NCBI GenBank assembly: GCA_017449525.1
Contig: JAFTFL010000002.1
Span: 211,052-275,051, forward strand
Source of the DNA: Bacteroidales bacterium
GTDB taxonomy: Bacteria > Bacteroidota > Bacteroidia > Bacteroidales > P3
Length of the DNA stretch: 64,000 bases
Direction of reading: 5' to 3'
Position numbers and translations under genes: made by a program. Below, piece by piece: positions 37,348 through 47,950 of the stretch; the stretch's first letter is position 1; every line of letters begins with the position of its first letter. Below the pieces are notes generated by a model. That model did not search any database and was not told the origin of the DNA. It saw only the letters and a program-made list of their open reading frames with translations.

Positions 37348-37355
37348 TACTTTTG
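37348..37355 (+). promoter_or_regulatory. -7 box of clpC
   Basis: TACTTTTGCA lies 60 bp before the clpC start at 37415. This rules out the upstream in-frame ATG at 37187. Confidence 0.65.
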
Positions 37356-37414
37356 CAAAACCTGTGAGACAGTGCGTCTCCATCCAAATAACACATACAC
37401 TCAAGCCCCTACAC

Positions 37415-40033
37415 ATGGAAGCCAAACTGAGCCAAAATGTAAAACGAACGGTCAAATACAGCCGCGACGAGGCCATACGGTTGCACAATGGTGCCATCGG
37501 AGTGGAACACATCTTCCTCGGCATGCTACGCACCAAAGAGTGCACAGCGTTGCGTCTGCTGATGGAACTCAATGTGGACATTGCCGCCATTCGCACAAGA
37601 ATAGAGACCACCATCGGCAAAACCGAGGAGAATGTCCGCTTCAATCCGGACAGCGAGCTGCCGATGTTGCGCCAATCAGAGAAGGTGTTGCGCCTTAGTT
37701 TTCTGGAGTCGACCAAACTGAAGAGCAGCGAAATTCACACCGAGCACCTGTTGCTGGCCATCCTTATGGAAGAGGAGAACCTGGCCGCACGTGTGCTGGA
37801 GCAGAACGGAGTGAACTACGATAAGGTGTTTGCACTGGTGAAAAAGAGCAGCCCAGAGGACGAGTCTTCCTCCGCCCTGCCCAGTGATGACCTCTACCCC
37901 ACGGACGAGAACGACACCGAGGACGAGGACGATTACCCCTATGCCAACCCACACCGCGAGACCAAATCGCAAGAGAGCACCAACAAGAAGTCGGGCACTC
38001 CAGCGTTGGAAAATTTTGGCCGCGACCTAACCGAGGCCGCTACCGAAGGGCGGCTTGACCCCATCGTGGGACGAGCCAACGAACTGGAACGCATCGCCCA
38101 GATACTGTCGCGGCGCAAGAAGAACAACCCCATCCTCATCGGAGAACCAGGGGTTGGCAAGTCGGCCATAGCAGAAGGACTGGCACAGCGCATTGTGCAA
38201 GGACGCGTGCCGCGCACACTCTACAACAAGCGCGTCGTCTCGCTCGACCTGGCTTCGCTGGTGGCTGGCACAAAATACCGCGGCCAGTTTGAAGAACGCA
38301 TGAAGGCCATTCTGAACGAACTACAGAAGCACCCAGAGATCATCCTCTTCATTGACGAGATACACACCATTGTGGGAGCTGGCAGCGCCAGTGGGTCGCT
38401 CGATGCTTCGAACATGTTCAAGCCCGCTTTGGCACGAGGCGAGATACAATGCGTCGGTGCAACCACCCTCGACGAATACCGACAGTATATCGAAAAAGAT
38501 GGTGCGCTCGAACGTCGCTTCCAGAAAGTGATGGTGGAACCCGCCACACCAGCCGAGACCGAGGAAATCCTCAACAATATCAAGGAAAAATATGAGAGCC
38601 ACCACTTAGTGGCCTACAGCGATGAGGCCATCAAGGCTTGTGTAAGCCTCACCGAACGCTACATCAGCGACCGCCTGTTGCCCGACAAAGCCATAGATGC
38701 ACTCGATGAGGCGGGAGCCCGTGTGCGTATTGCCAACGTGAAAGTGCCGCAGGAAATCATTGACCTGGAACAGGAACGCGACACCATCATTGCTGGCAAA
38801 AAAGAGGCTCTTGCCCTCAAGAACTACAACGAGGCCGCCGCACTGCGCGACCGCGAACGCGAGCTGGATGCACAACTGGCTGAGCAGAAGAAGCTCTGGG
38901 AAGAGGCCGAACGCGACAAGCGTATTGAGGTAACCGAGAACGACATTGCAGAGGTAGTGGCCATGATGACAGGCGTGCCAGTGCAACGCATTGCTCAGAA
39001 CGAAGGGCTGCGCCTGCTCAATATGGAAAAAGAGCTGCAGGGTTCGGTCATTGGTCAAGATGAGGCCATACGCAAAATATGCAAGGCCATACGCCGCAAC
39101 CGTGCAGGACTGAAGGAGCCCAACCGCCCCATTGGAAGTTTCATCTTCTTAGGGCCGACGGGCGTAGGCAAAACATATCTCACCAAGGTGCTGGCCAAGT
39201 ACCTCTTCGACAACGAGGCATCCATGATACGCATAGACATGAGCGAATACATGGAGAAATTTGCTATCAGCCGACTGATTGGTGCGCCTCCAGGCTACGT
39301 GGGCTACGAGGAGGGCGGCCAACTCACGGAGAAGGTGCGCCGCAAACCCTACAGCATCGTGCTGCTCGACGAGATAGAAAAGGCGCATCCCGACGTGTTC
39401 AACATCTTGCTGCAAGTACTGGACGACGGGCAACTGACCGACGGCCTGGGGCGCAAGGTCGACTTCAAGAACACGATTATCATCATGACCTCCAACATCG
39501 GCAGCCGTCAGCTGAAAGATTTTGGCACAGGCGTAGGCTTTATTACCTCCGCGCGGCGAGCCGAACAAGCCGAAGCCGAACGGGATGTGATAGAGAAGGC
39601 TCTGCGAAAATCGTTCGCACCAGAGTTCCTTAACCGAGTGGACGACATCATATACTTCAACAGTTTGGGTAGGGACGACATCCACAAGATTATCGAAATC
39701 GAACTGCAAGGACTGTTCAAACGGGTGCGTGCAAAAGGACTGAACATTGCCATCAACGAAGCTGCTAAAGACTTTCTGCTGCGCAAGGGTTGGGATGCGC
39801 AATACGGCGCGCGCCCCCTCAAGCGAGCCATTCAACGCCACATTGAGGACGACCTGGCAGAGGAGATTATCAAGGCCGACATCCTGCCGGGCGACACCAT
39901 CAACATCACGACCGACAAGCCCGAAGACGACGCTACGCGCATTGTATTCGACATACAACACGGCGAAACCTCACGCATACTTGATGAGGCTGTGGCCGAA
40001 AGCGAACATGAACCCGAGCCACTGCTGACCTAA
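37415..40033 (+). CDS. clpC: ClpC, AAA+ chaperone-unfoldase
   Basis: From [20 protein letters not shown] at 37415 this is 872 residues. It has an N-terminal double Clp repeat, then the first AAA+ module with Walker [11 protein letters not shown] (about residue 243) and FIDEIHT. The UVR-type middle motif near residue 470 is [12 protein letters not shown]. The second AAA+ module has Walker [11 protein letters not shown] (about residue 580), followed by the C-terminal D2-small domain. ClpC unfolds substrates for the ClpP protease. The linker around residues 150-200 is very acidic ([16 protein letters not shown]). It lies alone between the parC gap and a terminator shared with the MATE gene. Confidence 0.96.
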   Translation: MEAKLSQNVKRTVKYSRDEAIRLHNGAIGVEHIFLGMLRTKECTALRLLMELNVDIAAIRTRIETTIGKTEENVRFNPDSELPMLRQSEKVLRLSFLESTKLKSSEIHTEHLLLAILMEEENLAARVLEQNGVNYDKVFALVKKSSPEDESSSALPSDDLYPTDENDTEDEDDYPYANPHRETKSQESTNKKSGTPALENFGRDLTEAATEGRLDPIVGRANELERIAQILSRRKKNNPILIGEPGVGKSAIAEGLAQRIVQGRVPRTLYNKRVVSLDLASLVAGTKYRGQFEERMKAILNELQKHPEIILFIDEIHTIVGAGSASGSLDASNMFKPALARGEIQCVGATTLDEYRQYIEKDGALERRFQKVMVEPATPAETEEILNNIKEKYESHHLVAYSDEAIKACVSLTERYISDRLLPDKAIDALDEAGARVRIANVKVPQEIIDLEQERDTIIAGKKEALALKNYNEAAALRDRERELDAQLAEQKKLWEEAERDKRIEVTENDIAEVVAMMTGVPVQRIAQNEGLRLLNMEKELQGSVIGQDEAIRKICKAIRRNRAGLKEPNRPIGSFIFLGPTGVGKTYLTKVLAKYLFDNEASMIRIDMSEYMEKFAISRLIGAPPGYVGYEEGGQLTEKVRRKPYSIVLLDEIEKAHPDVFNILLQVLDDGQLTDGLGRKVDFKNTIIIMTSNIGSRQLKDFGTGVGFITSARRAEQAEAERDVIEKALRKSFAPEFLNRVDDIIYFNSLGRDDIHKIIEIELQGLFKRVRAKGLNIAINEAAKDFLLRKGWDAQYGARPLKRAIQRHIEDDLAEEIIKADILPGDTINITTDKPEDDATRIVFDIQHGETSRILDEAVAESEHEPEPLLT

Positions 40034-40063
40034 CCACACGAGGCCGCAGCGACTCCTACTGCA

Positions 40064-40120
40064 CACAAGAAGAGGGTCGGCACAGACATCAAACGATGTT
40101 GAGCCGATCCTCTTCTTGTG
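40064..40120. terminator. Shared terminator of clpC and the MATE gene
   Basis: An 18-bp stem with one G-T pair joins 40064-40081 and 40103-40120. The MATE stop codon at 40089 lies in the loop and its last codons form one arm. The two genes are convergent. Confidence 0.75.
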
Positions 40121-41480
40121 CCATGGTCTTGAGTTTTTTACTAATCCAAAAAGCGAAGGGAACAGACAACAGAAAGGTGCACACATCGGCCACCGCCTGC
40201 GTAATCATCACTCCCGTGATGCCCCATAAGCGAGGCAGAATGAGAATAGCCGGAATGAAGAACAGCCCTTGTCGTCCAATGCTTAGAAGTGTAGAGCGGA
40301 AGGTCATGCGTATGTTCTGAAAGAGCATATTGGTGGCGGTACTCAACCCTACAAGAGGAAATGCCAAGCACTGCCATCGCAGCACCTTAGCACCAATCTC
40401 AATCAGCATTGGATCTTCATCGCGAAACACAGCGACCAACTGCTCGGCCCACAACAGCCCGATGCAGGAGAAGACAAGCAGAATGACCGAACTCACTCCA
40501 AAGGCGAACAGATAGGACTGTCGCACACGCAAGTAGAGCTTTGCCCCAAAGTTAAAACCGCACACAGGCTGGAACCCCTGGTCGAAGCCCAGTGTGAAGG
40601 AGAAGGCAAACATCATGAGACGCGATACGACGGCGAACGCCGCTACGGTAGAGGCCTGTGCGCCCGGTGCCGCCCAACGCGCCGCCGCATAATTCAACAT
40701 AATAGTGGAAACACAGTTAAACACTTGTCTGCAGAGCGAAGGCAGACCGCCTGCCACTATCTCGCCCAAGACTTTCCACGAAGGACGAAAAGCGCGCCAG
40801 CTGACATGGACTGAACCTGGACGCGAGGTGCCCCACAGAAGGAGCATCCATGAACAGAACTGGCTGATGGCCGTGGCAAGGGAGGCTCCCTCAACACCCA
40901 TGTCGCACACAAAGATGAGCAGAGGGTCGAGCGCAATGTTGAGTACAGCGCCCGACGTGATGCCTATCATGCCCAACCGGGCGTTGCCTTGCAGACGAAG
41001 CTGGTTGTTGAGCGTGAAGGCTGTCATCATAAAAGGGGATGCAACCAGAATGTAGCGAAGATAGCCGCAGGTACTGTCGACCACGCTCGGCGGAGCGCCA
41101 AGAAGTGAAGACAGGCTCGGCAAGAAAAGTAGTCCAATGGCTCCAGACACAACGCCCAGTATAAACGGAAGAAAGAAGCCGACAGAGGCCATCGTGGAGG
41201 CATCGTCAAAACGGCGTGCACCTAAGGCGCGCGAGATGTGATTGCCCGAACCGTGGCCAAAGAAGAAGCCTATGGCCTGGATAAATGTCATATAGGCGAA
41301 GGCTACCCCTATGCCAGCCGTAGCCTCGGTGGAAAGATGCCCAACAAAGATAGCATCGACCACGTTGTACAAAGCCGTTACCATCATACTGAGGATGGTG
41401 GGTATGGCCATGCGCAACACCAAACGCGGCACAGGCGTCTCGGTCATCTCATGATACTTCGCATCGAGCGATGTTGTCAT
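40089..41480 (-). CDS. MATE family multidrug exporter
   Basis: This 463-residue membrane protein has twelve predicted helices in two MATE repeats. The family segments are RMAIPTILSMMVTALYNVVD at the start, RALGARRFDDAS after helix 3, and GFDQGFQPVCGFNFGAK in the second half. It would export cationic drugs or metabolites with Na+ or H+ as counter-ion. The substrate cannot be read from the sequence. It lies about 50 bp downstream of the HtrA gene on the same strand. Confidence 0.92.
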   Translation of the reverse strand: MTTSLDAKYHEMTETPVPRLVLRMAIPTILSMMVTALYNVVDAIFVGHLSTEATAGIGVAFAYMTFIQAIGFFFGHGSGNHISRALGARRFDDASTMASVGFFLPFILGVVSGAIGLLFLPSLSSLLGAPPSVVDSTCGYLRYILVASPFMMTAFTLNNQLRLQGNARLGMIGITSGAVLNIALDPLLIFVCDMGVEGASLATAISQFCSWMLLLWGTSRPGSVHVSWRAFRPSWKVLGEIVAGGLPSLCRQVFNCVSTIMLNYAAARWAAPGAQASTVAAFAVVSRLMMFAFSFTLGFDQGFQPVCGFNFGAKLYLRVRQSYLFAFGVSSVILLVFSCIGLLWAEQLVAVFRDEDPMLIEIGAKVLRWQCLAFPLVGLSTATNMLFQNIRMTFRSTLLSIGRQGLFFIPAILILPRLWGITGVMITQAVADVCTFLLSVPFAFWISKKLKTMAQEEDRLNIV

Positions 41481-41531
41481 CTACGTTCGAGGAAAGTCTA
41501 CGAAGAGATTGTGCGATGTGTGGACAGGAAA

Positions 41532-42677
41532 CTATTTTTTACCGCGAACAATTTCGGTATTGCCGTGCGAATTGAGCAACGTGAGTGTAGCCTCATGTTC
41601 TTGCCCCTTACGAATATAGACCACCTTAACCTTGTCGCCAGGGTTGAACAGTGCTACCTCTTCCATCATCTGATTATAGGAGTTGATGACGACGCCGTTC
41701 ACCTTCAGAATGACATCACCTTCGCGCAAGCCTGCGTTCTCAGCAGCACATTTCGGCAACACGCGGTCGATGTACACACCCTTGATACTATCGAGGGCGT
41801 TATGCGCAGCAAGTTCACTGGTCATTTCGACCACCACAACGCCAAGATAGCCACGCTGCACAGCTCCATAGTTTCGCAAATCGCTGCTCACTTTCTTGGC
41901 TATGTTGGCTGGTATTGCAAAGGAATAGCCCGTATAATAGCCGTTGCCAGAAGCAATGGCGGCGATAATGCCGATGAGTTCTGCACGGGCATTAACCAAT
42001 GCCCCACCACTATTGCCCGAATTAACAGCGGCATCGGTCTGTAGGAAGGACTCTATGGGGGACTCACTGCTTGAGGGATTGTTGATAAGGTGAATGTCGC
42101 GCGCTTTGGCGCTGATGATGCCCGCCGTAACAGTCGAGGTGAGATTGAACGGATTGCCAATGGCAAGTACAGGCTCGCCGATGCGCACATTGTCCGAATT
42201 ACCAAAGGAAAGATGTCGCAGCCCTGAAGCATTGATTTTAATCACAGCGAGATCGCTGGCTGGATCCAACCCTATAAGGGTGGCAGGCAGTTTACGTTTG
42301 TCATTCAACGTAACGGTAATAGATGCAGCATCCTGTACCACATGGTTATTGGTTACAATATAACCATCGTCTCTGATGATGACTCCCGAGCCGAAAGCCT
42401 CATATTCCTGGCGTTGCATGCCTCGGTCTATAATCATGCCAAAGAACGACTGATAGTAGGGCGTCAGTTTGGAAATGGTACATTTGATGTGGACAACAGC
42501 ATCTATCGTAGCCGCGGCCACCTCGGTGAAGTCGGTCTGGATGATGGCTGGTTCAGAAAGTGTAACAGGATTGGATACTACGGTTTGCGACTCGACGGCC
42601 ACAGCCTCGTTGCTTTGTGGCGGACGGCAGCACAGCATGGTGGTGCATGCAAGGATGAAAACAAAACTCTTCTTCAT
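41532..42677 (-). CDS. HtrA/DegQ-type serine protease with one PDZ domain
   Basis: This 381-residue exported protease has the catalytic triad H112 (YIVTNNHVVQDA), D142 (DPASDLAVIKI) and S223 (VNSGNSGGALVNA). One PDZ domain follows at about residues 270-370 (RGYLGVVVVEMTSELAAHNA, GLREGDVILKVNGVVI). The signal sequence contains a double cysteine (TMLCCRPP) that could be a lipobox, so it may be membrane-anchored. One PDZ domain, not two, makes it DegS-like in length. It probably handles misfolded envelope proteins. Confidence 0.92.
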   Translation of the reverse strand: MKKSFVFILACTTMLCCRPPQSNEAVAVESQTVVSNPVTLSEPAIIQTDFTEVAAATIDAVVHIKCTISKLTPYYQSFFGMIIDRGMQRQEYEAFGSGVIIRDDGYIVTNNHVVQDAASITVTLNDKRKLPATLIGLDPASDLAVIKINASGLRHLSFGNSDNVRIGEPVLAIGNPFNLTSTVTAGIISAKARDIHLINNPSSSESPIESFLQTDAAVNSGNSGGALVNARAELIGIIAAIASGNGYYTGYSFAIPANIAKKVSSDLRNYGAVQRGYLGVVVVEMTSELAAHNALDSIKGVYIDRVLPKCAAENAGLREGDVILKVNGVVINSYNQMMEEVALFNPGDKVKVVYIRKGQEHEATLTLLNSHGNTEIVRGKK

Positions 42678-42844
42678 ACGATATCTGTTTGCTGCTTTTT
42701 AACAACGAAAGCGCACTTTTAGTATGTACGCTCACTATTTATACCCTACTACAGCCCTGCTCATCTCCATTCTTTTCCCAACGCGCATAGCAGCCGAACA
42801 GAACAGAGATGCTTCGCATCATTTAGGCCTCCTCCCCTCTTACT

Positions 42845-43060
42845 TATCAGGCCTCCATTCCCTCCTGCCAATCATATCTTCTCTTCGCGTACTAATCGAG
42901 CCTTCACCTTCCGCACTAATCAAACCACCATCTTTCTTTGTAATCATGCATGCACTTTTCTTGGTAATTAAACTACCACCTTTCTTAGGAATCGAATTGT
43001 AGGCTTTCTTGGTAATCAAACTGAAAGTTTTCTTGTAGAATAACAGCCATTCCGTAATAA
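42845..43060. repeat. Degenerate tandem repeat with a strict 24-bp period
   Basis: A TAATC-like core recurs at 42869, 42893, 42917, 42941, 42965, 42989, 43013 and 43037, exactly 24 bp apart, with flanks of the form TTTCTTnGTAATCAAACTnCCACC. An earlier weak unit may start near 42845. The period is eight codons, and a plus-strand frame (ALIKPPSF, FVIMHALF, LVIKLPPF) runs through part of it, but that frame has no recognisable gene start. This is the main content of the 617-bp gap between htrA and pckA. Confidence 0.75.
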
Positions 43061-43228
43061 TACAACCTACATCTTATAGCATAGGCAATAGGCGCATCGG
43101 TGTAAGGCACCAAGCGAAAAGTGCAACCTCCACTACACCCCGTCTATGTAGTAAGAAGAAATGAGAAGTCGACTTGAATACAGCCAAAGTATCGACATCA
43201 TTGGCCTTTGGACACTGGAATAGAAGCA

Positions 43229-43264
43229 GAGCGGGGTGTAATGCGAACGCATTACACCCCGCTC
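43229..43264 (-). terminator. pckA terminator
   Basis: A perfect 16-bp stem (43229-43244 with 43249-43264) closes a GAAC loop 30 bp past the pckA stop. Confidence 0.8.
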
Positions 43265-43294
43265 CTCAATGTATGTTATCAAAAAAGTCAACAA

Positions 43295-44908
43295 TTACAG
43301 TGTTGGGCCAGCTGCCACGAGAGCCTTACCAGCTTCGGTATTCGTAAACTTATTGAAGTTTGTGATGAACCGTTGTGCCAAGTCTTGAGCCTTCTCTTCC
43401 CACTGTGCCGGTGTCGCATAAGTATCTCTCGGATCCAAAATATGGGTGTCCACCCCGTTCAATACCGTAGGAACTTCGAAATTGAAGTGCGGAATCATCT
43501 TGGTCGGAGCCTTGTCGATGTCATCATTGAGGATCGCATCAATAATGCCGCGAGTGTCCTTAATGCTGATACGTTTGCCAGTACCATTCCATCCAGTGTT
43601 TACCAAGTATGCGCGTGCACCGTTCTTTTCCATGCGTTTCACCAGTTCTTCTGCGTACTTGGTTGGGTGCAGACTGAGGAATGCTGCTCCAAAGCAGGCA
43701 CTAAATGTTGGTGTGGGCTCGGTAATGCCACGCTCGGTACCAGCCAGTTTAGCCGTAAAGCCACTGAGGAAATAGTACTTGGTCTGCTCGGGTGTAAGAA
43801 TAGAGACCGGAGGCAACACTCCAAAAGCATCGGCGCTCAAGAAGATGACCTTGCGGGCCGAAGGCGCTTTGCTAATGGGCTTAACAATGTTCTGAATGTG
43901 ATAGATTGGATAACTGACGCGTGTATTCTCCGTAACGCTCTTGTCGGCGAAGTCGATTTTGCCATTGGCATCCACCGTAACATTCTCAAGTAGGGCATCG
44001 CGCTTTATAGCATTATAGATATCAGGCTCGCTATCCTTATCCAGATTGATAACTTTGGCATAGCAGCCGCCTTCGAAGTTGAATACTCCTTCATCGTCCC
44101 AGCCATGCTCATCATCACCGATGAGGGCACGCTTGGGATCGGTACTGAGAGTAGTTTTGCCCGTACCACTCAATCCAAAGAATATAGCTGTCTCACCCTT
44201 CTCATTGGTGTTAGCACTGCAATGCATGGCGGCAATACCTTTCAGAGGCAGATAGTAGTTCATGATAGAGAACATACCCTTCTTCATCTCGCCACCATAC
44301 CAAGTGTTGAGGATAATCTGCTCTTTCGACGTTAGGTTGAAAACCACCGCCGTTTCGCTGTTCAAGCCTAGTTCCTTGTAATTCTCAACCTTTGCCTTGG
44401 AAGCAGTATAGACGGTGAAGTCAGGTGTGCCAAAGTCGGCCAGTTCTTCCTCCGTCGGGCGAATGAACATATTGCGCACAAAGTGGGCTTGCCATGCCAC
44501 CTCCATGATGAAGCGAATCTTGAGGCGTGTATTTTTGTTGGCACCACAGAACGCATCGACAACAAAAAGTTCTTTGTTCGACAATTCGTCTGTAGCCAAC
44601 TTCTTCAGCACGTCCCACGTAGCGGGGGAGACCGGTTTGTTATCGTTAGGATACTCTTTGGTGTTCCACCAAATGGTATCGCGGCTCACGTCGTCCATGA
44701 CAAAGAACTTATCTTTGGGCGAGCGACCTGTGTAGATACCCGTCATCACATTGATGGCACCCAGTTCTGTAAGAGTTCCTTTTTCGTAGCCAGTGAGTTG
44801 GGGATTCATCTCCATAGCGTACAACTCATCGTACGAAGGATTGTAGTGAATGTTCTTAACACCTGAGATTCCAAGTTCAGACAATTTGTCAATGATGGAT
44901 GCTTTCAT
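43295..44908 (-). CDS. pckA: Phosphoenolpyruvate carboxykinase (ATP)
   Basis: This 537-residue enzyme interconverts oxaloacetate and PEP. The kinase P-loop is [18 protein letters not shown]. The metal/substrate segments are [20 protein letters not shown] and [15 protein letters not shown], and [17 protein letters not shown] lies near the C-terminus. In Bacteroidales it mainly fixes CO2 onto PEP to feed succinate fermentation. ppdK lies 57 bp upstream on the same strand, so both PEP-node enzymes may be co-transcribed. Confidence 0.97.
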   Translation of the reverse strand: MKASIIDKLSELGISGVKNIHYNPSYDELYAMEMNPQLTGYEKGTLTELGAINVMTGIYTGRSPKDKFFVMDDVSRDTIWWNTKEYPNDNKPVSPATWDVLKKLATDELSNKELFVVDAFCGANKNTRLKIRFIMEVAWQAHFVRNMFIRPTEEELADFGTPDFTVYTASKAKVENYKELGLNSETAVVFNLTSKEQIILNTWYGGEMKKGMFSIMNYYLPLKGIAAMHCSANTNEKGETAIFFGLSGTGKTTLSTDPKRALIGDDEHGWDDEGVFNFEGGCYAKVINLDKDSEPDIYNAIKRDALLENVTVDANGKIDFADKSVTENTRVSYPIYHIQNIVKPISKAPSARKVIFLSADAFGVLPPVSILTPEQTKYYFLSGFTAKLAGTERGITEPTPTFSACFGAAFLSLHPTKYAEELVKRMEKNGARAYLVNTGWNGTGKRISIKDTRGIIDAILNDDIDKAPTKMIPHFNFEVPTVLNGVDTHILDPRDTYATPAQWEEKAQDLAQRFITNFNKFTNTEAGKALVAAGPTL

Positions 44909-44965
44909 ACTGTTTATATTTAATGAACCTTGATATTTCTATTTATTACAGAAGTTTATAGCCCC

Positions 44966-47683
44966 TTATACATTTCTTGAGGACTTGATGGCTGCTTGCG
45001 CTGCTGCTAATCGAGCCACTGGAACACGGAACGGCGAACAACTGACATAGTTTAATCCCGTATGATAGAAAAATTCTACGGACGTGGGGTCGCCACCATG
45101 CTCACCACACACACCACACTTTATATCGGGTCTTGTATTATGACCTCTGTCCACTCCCAACTTCACCAACTGTCCGACACCAATTTGGTCTATCGTATTG
45201 AATGGGTCGGCTGGTATAATGTTTTCGTCAACGTAAGTGTCCACTATAGCGTTCACATCATCACGGCTAAAGCCAAAGGTCATTTGGGTAAGGTCATTGG
45301 TACCGAAGCTGAAGAACTCAGCCACCTTGGCGATACGGTCTGCCACCAGTGCAGCTCTCGGTATTTCAATCATAGTGCCAAACAGGTAGTTGAAATGAAT
45401 ACCCTTCTCGCTTTCCACCTCTATCTTGATACGGTCTGCAATAGCTCTTTGGTGACGCAGTTCGTGTGAATTGATAGTAAGGGGCACCATAATCTCCAAA
45501 TGCGGATGCTTGCCTTCCTTTATCAGTTCTGCTGTAGCCATGAACAATGCACGGAACTGCATAGCCGTGATTTCGGGATAGATAATACCCAAGCGCACTC
45601 CTCGTAAGCCCATCATGGGGTTGACCTCATGAAGTTCCTCAATACGGTCATGCAATTTGTCGAACGTCATGTTCATCTTATCAGCAATTAGCCGTTGCTT
45701 CTCTTCGTTTTGAGGAACAAACTCGTGCAACGGAGGATCCATCAAACGGAAGGTAAGAGGTTTCCCATCCATCACTTCGAGGGTTTGTTTTGCATAATCT
45801 TTTACGTCAGGTTCAAGGCTCTTCAGTGCCTTCACGCGCTCCTCACGCGTGTCAGCCAAAATCATATTACGCAATTTCTCTAAAGGTTTCTCGCTGTTTT
45901 CACCGTAGAACATGTGCTCTATACGGAACAGGCCGATACCTTCAGCGCCAAAATCAAGAGCCTTTCGTGCATCAGCAGGATTGTCTGCATTGGTACGGAC
46001 ACCCATGGTACGGAACTTATCTACCGTGTTCATAAAGCGCTTGAAGAGCGGATTTTCTGTTGCGTTAATCATCTTCACAGCGCTGCCATAAACCCAGCCC
46101 TTTGTACCGTTGAGTGATAAAGTGTCGCCCTCATGAAAGGCTTCTTCGCCAATTTTAACAATGCCAGCTGCAAGGTCTATGCTTACTGCGTCGCACCCTA
46201 CAATACAGCATTTCCCCCAACCGCGAGCCACCAGTGCTGCATGTGAAGTCATGCCTCCGCGTGCTGTCAAAATACCATCAGCAGCACGCATACCTTCCAC
46301 ATCTTCAGGATTGGTCTCTTCGCGCACCAATATATTATTGATACCTGCTGCGCGGTAGGCTTTAGCCTTTTCGCTGGTCAGAGCTATGCAGCCCACAGCA
46401 CCACCAGGTCCTGCTGGCAAACCTTTTGCGATGACGTTGTGCTTCTTCTCGTCCGATGCATCCAATATAGGGTGAAGCAACTCGTCCAATTGGGCAGGGC
46501 TAATACGCATCACCACCTCTTTCTCATCGATCAAACCCTCTTCCATCATGTCAAAAGCCATGGTCAGAGCAGCGACACCCGTTCTTTTGCCAACGCGGCA
46601 TTGCAACATGTAGAGCACCCCCTCCTGTATGGTGAACTCAATATCGAGCATATCGTGGTAGTTCAACTCAAGCGTATTGCGTATATTCCACAACTCTTTA
46701 TAGGTCTCAGGCATCATCTCCTCAAGAGAGTGCAGATGCTGATTTTGTTCATTCTTGGTAGCATCATTCAATGGGTTGGGCGTACGAATACCAGCCACAA
46801 CGTCCTCACCTTGAGCATTTACAAGCCACTCACCGTAGAACTGATCTTCACCAGTTGCAGGATTGCGTGTAAAGGCCACACCTGTTGCCGAGTTGTTACC
46901 CATGTTGCCAAACACCATGGCCTGAACATTGACGGCAGTACCCCAGTTGTCCGGAATATTCTCTATTTTACGGTAACTAACTGCTTTCTTGCCGTTCCAC
47001 GACTTAAATACAGCCTTTATGCCACCTTCCATCTGTGCGCGAGCGTCATCTGGGAACTCAGTGCCAAGCACCTCTTTTACCCGAACCTTAAAGGCTTCAG
47101 CCAAGTGCTGAAGGTCAGATGCTGTCAGTTCTGTATCCTGCTTGTAGCCCTTCTGGTGCTTGTAGTCGTCCAGCATATCGTCCAGTTGCTTGCGGATGCC
47201 GCACCCGTCAGCTGGCTCTATTCCCTCACTCTTCTCCATCACTACGTCGGCATACATCATAATCAAGCGACGGTAAGAGTCATAAACAAAACGTGGATTG
47301 TTCGTCTTCTTCAGCATCCCTGGAATAGTGGCCGAGCACAAACCTATGTTGAGAACTGTGTCCATCATGCCGGGCATAGAGGTTCTTGCTCCAGAGCGGC
47401 AAGACACAAGCAGTGGATTTTCCGTATCACCATACTTCATTCCCATGATGCTTTCCACTTGCTCCATGGCTTTCCACACCTCATCCATCAAACCTGCGGG
47501 CAACTCGCAATCATTCTCATAGTATGCAGTACAACACTCGGTTGTTATTGTCAATCCAGCTGGCACAGGTAGGCCAAGAAGACACATCTCTGCCAAGTTT
47601 GCGCCCTTACCTCCAAGCAAATTCTTCATGTCGGCGCGGCCTTCTGCCTTCTTGCCTCCAAAAGTATAAACATACTTTTTCAT
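44966..47683 (-). CDS. ppdK: Pyruvate, phosphate dikinase
   Basis: This 905-residue enzyme converts pyruvate, ATP and phosphate to PEP, AMP and pyrophosphate, reversibly. The nucleotide-binding domain contains FGGKKAEGRADMKNLLGGKG. The phosphohistidine domain has GGMTSHAALVARGWGKCCIV, with the swinging His. The PEP-binding barrel has GAEGIGLFRIEHMFY and the C-terminal FSFGTNDLTQMTFGFSRDD and CGVCGEHGGDP. The length is standard. No regulatory RP1 gene is visible nearby. Confidence 0.97.
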   Translation of the reverse strand: MKKYVYTFGGKKAEGRADMKNLLGGKGANLAEMCLLGLPVPAGLTITTECCTAYYENDCELPAGLMDEVWKAMEQVESIMGMKYGDTENPLLVSCRSGARTSMPGMMDTVLNIGLCSATIPGMLKKTNNPRFVYDSYRRLIMMYADVVMEKSEGIEPADGCGIRKQLDDMLDDYKHQKGYKQDTELTASDLQHLAEAFKVRVKEVLGTEFPDDARAQMEGGIKAVFKSWNGKKAVSYRKIENIPDNWGTAVNVQAMVFGNMGNNSATGVAFTRNPATGEDQFYGEWLVNAQGEDVVAGIRTPNPLNDATKNEQNQHLHSLEEMMPETYKELWNIRNTLELNYHDMLDIEFTIQEGVLYMLQCRVGKRTGVAALTMAFDMMEEGLIDEKEVVMRISPAQLDELLHPILDASDEKKHNVIAKGLPAGPGGAVGCIALTSEKAKAYRAAGINNILVREETNPEDVEGMRAADGILTARGGMTSHAALVARGWGKCCIVGCDAVSIDLAAGIVKIGEEAFHEGDTLSLNGTKGWVYGSAVKMINATENPLFKRFMNTVDKFRTMGVRTNADNPADARKALDFGAEGIGLFRIEHMFYGENSEKPLEKLRNMILADTREERVKALKSLEPDVKDYAKQTLEVMDGKPLTFRLMDPPLHEFVPQNEEKQRLIADKMNMTFDKLHDRIEELHEVNPMMGLRGVRLGIIYPEITAMQFRALFMATAELIKEGKHPHLEIMVPLTINSHELRHQRAIADRIKIEVESEKGIHFNYLFGTMIEIPRAALVADRIAKVAEFFSFGTNDLTQMTFGFSRDDVNAIVDTYVDENIIPADPFNTIDQIGVGQLVKLGVDRGHNTRPDIKCGVCGEHGGDPTSVEFFYHTGLNYVSCSPFRVPVARLAAAQAAIKSSRNV

Positions 47684-47749
47684 ACGTCTCTCTAATTGTT
47701 GTGTTATTTATAATGAGTTACATCGAAGGCGGACAAATCCACCCATTTT

Positions 47750-47781
47750 GCAAAGTTAGCAAAATAATACCAGTACGACAA
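47750..47781 (-). promoter_or_regulatory. Promoter of ppdK
   Basis: On the minus strand a CTTG at 47781-47778 is followed after 20 bp by TAACTTTGCA (-7 box at 47757-47750). The leader is about 60 nt. Confidence 0.7.
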
Positions 47782-47950
47782 GTGCAAAAATCTACAGGTT
47801 CTGTATACCAACCTATGAATTGAGAGCATTCTCTTCCTCGGTCGCTCTGCAATGTTACTATAATGTTGTAGGTGTAACCTGTTCTATTTGTCTTGACTCG
47901 ACCCTCATATAAGATAGCCGAAAAGAACTATCGAAATGTTCTTGCGCAAG

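Larger units (their letters stand above)
36794..37414. repeat. parC-clpC divergent gap with palindrome cluster B
   Basis: This 621-bp gap carries CGTACGGC at 36948-36955, CTGTACGGC ending at 37000, GCCGTACAG at 37057-37065 and the variant GCCGCACGG at 37079-37087. It also has a second minus-strand -7 box (TACTTTTG, 37190-37197). Open frames from both flanking genes read through it, but their sequence is just the translated repeat and not a protein family. Confidence 0.65.

Noticed and set aside
37187-37414. Upstream extension of clpC
   Set aside because: The added 76 residues do not belong to the Clp N-domain, and the -7 box at 37348-37355 lies inside them.
42724-43002. 92-codon frame across the 24-bp repeat as a gene
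   Set aside because: The start lies in the htrA promoter region and the content is hydrophobic repeat. No family or second supporting signal was seen.
42845-43060. 24-bp-period array as a CRISPR array
   Set aside because: The units are degenerate and adjacent, without unique spacers of constant length between conserved repeats.
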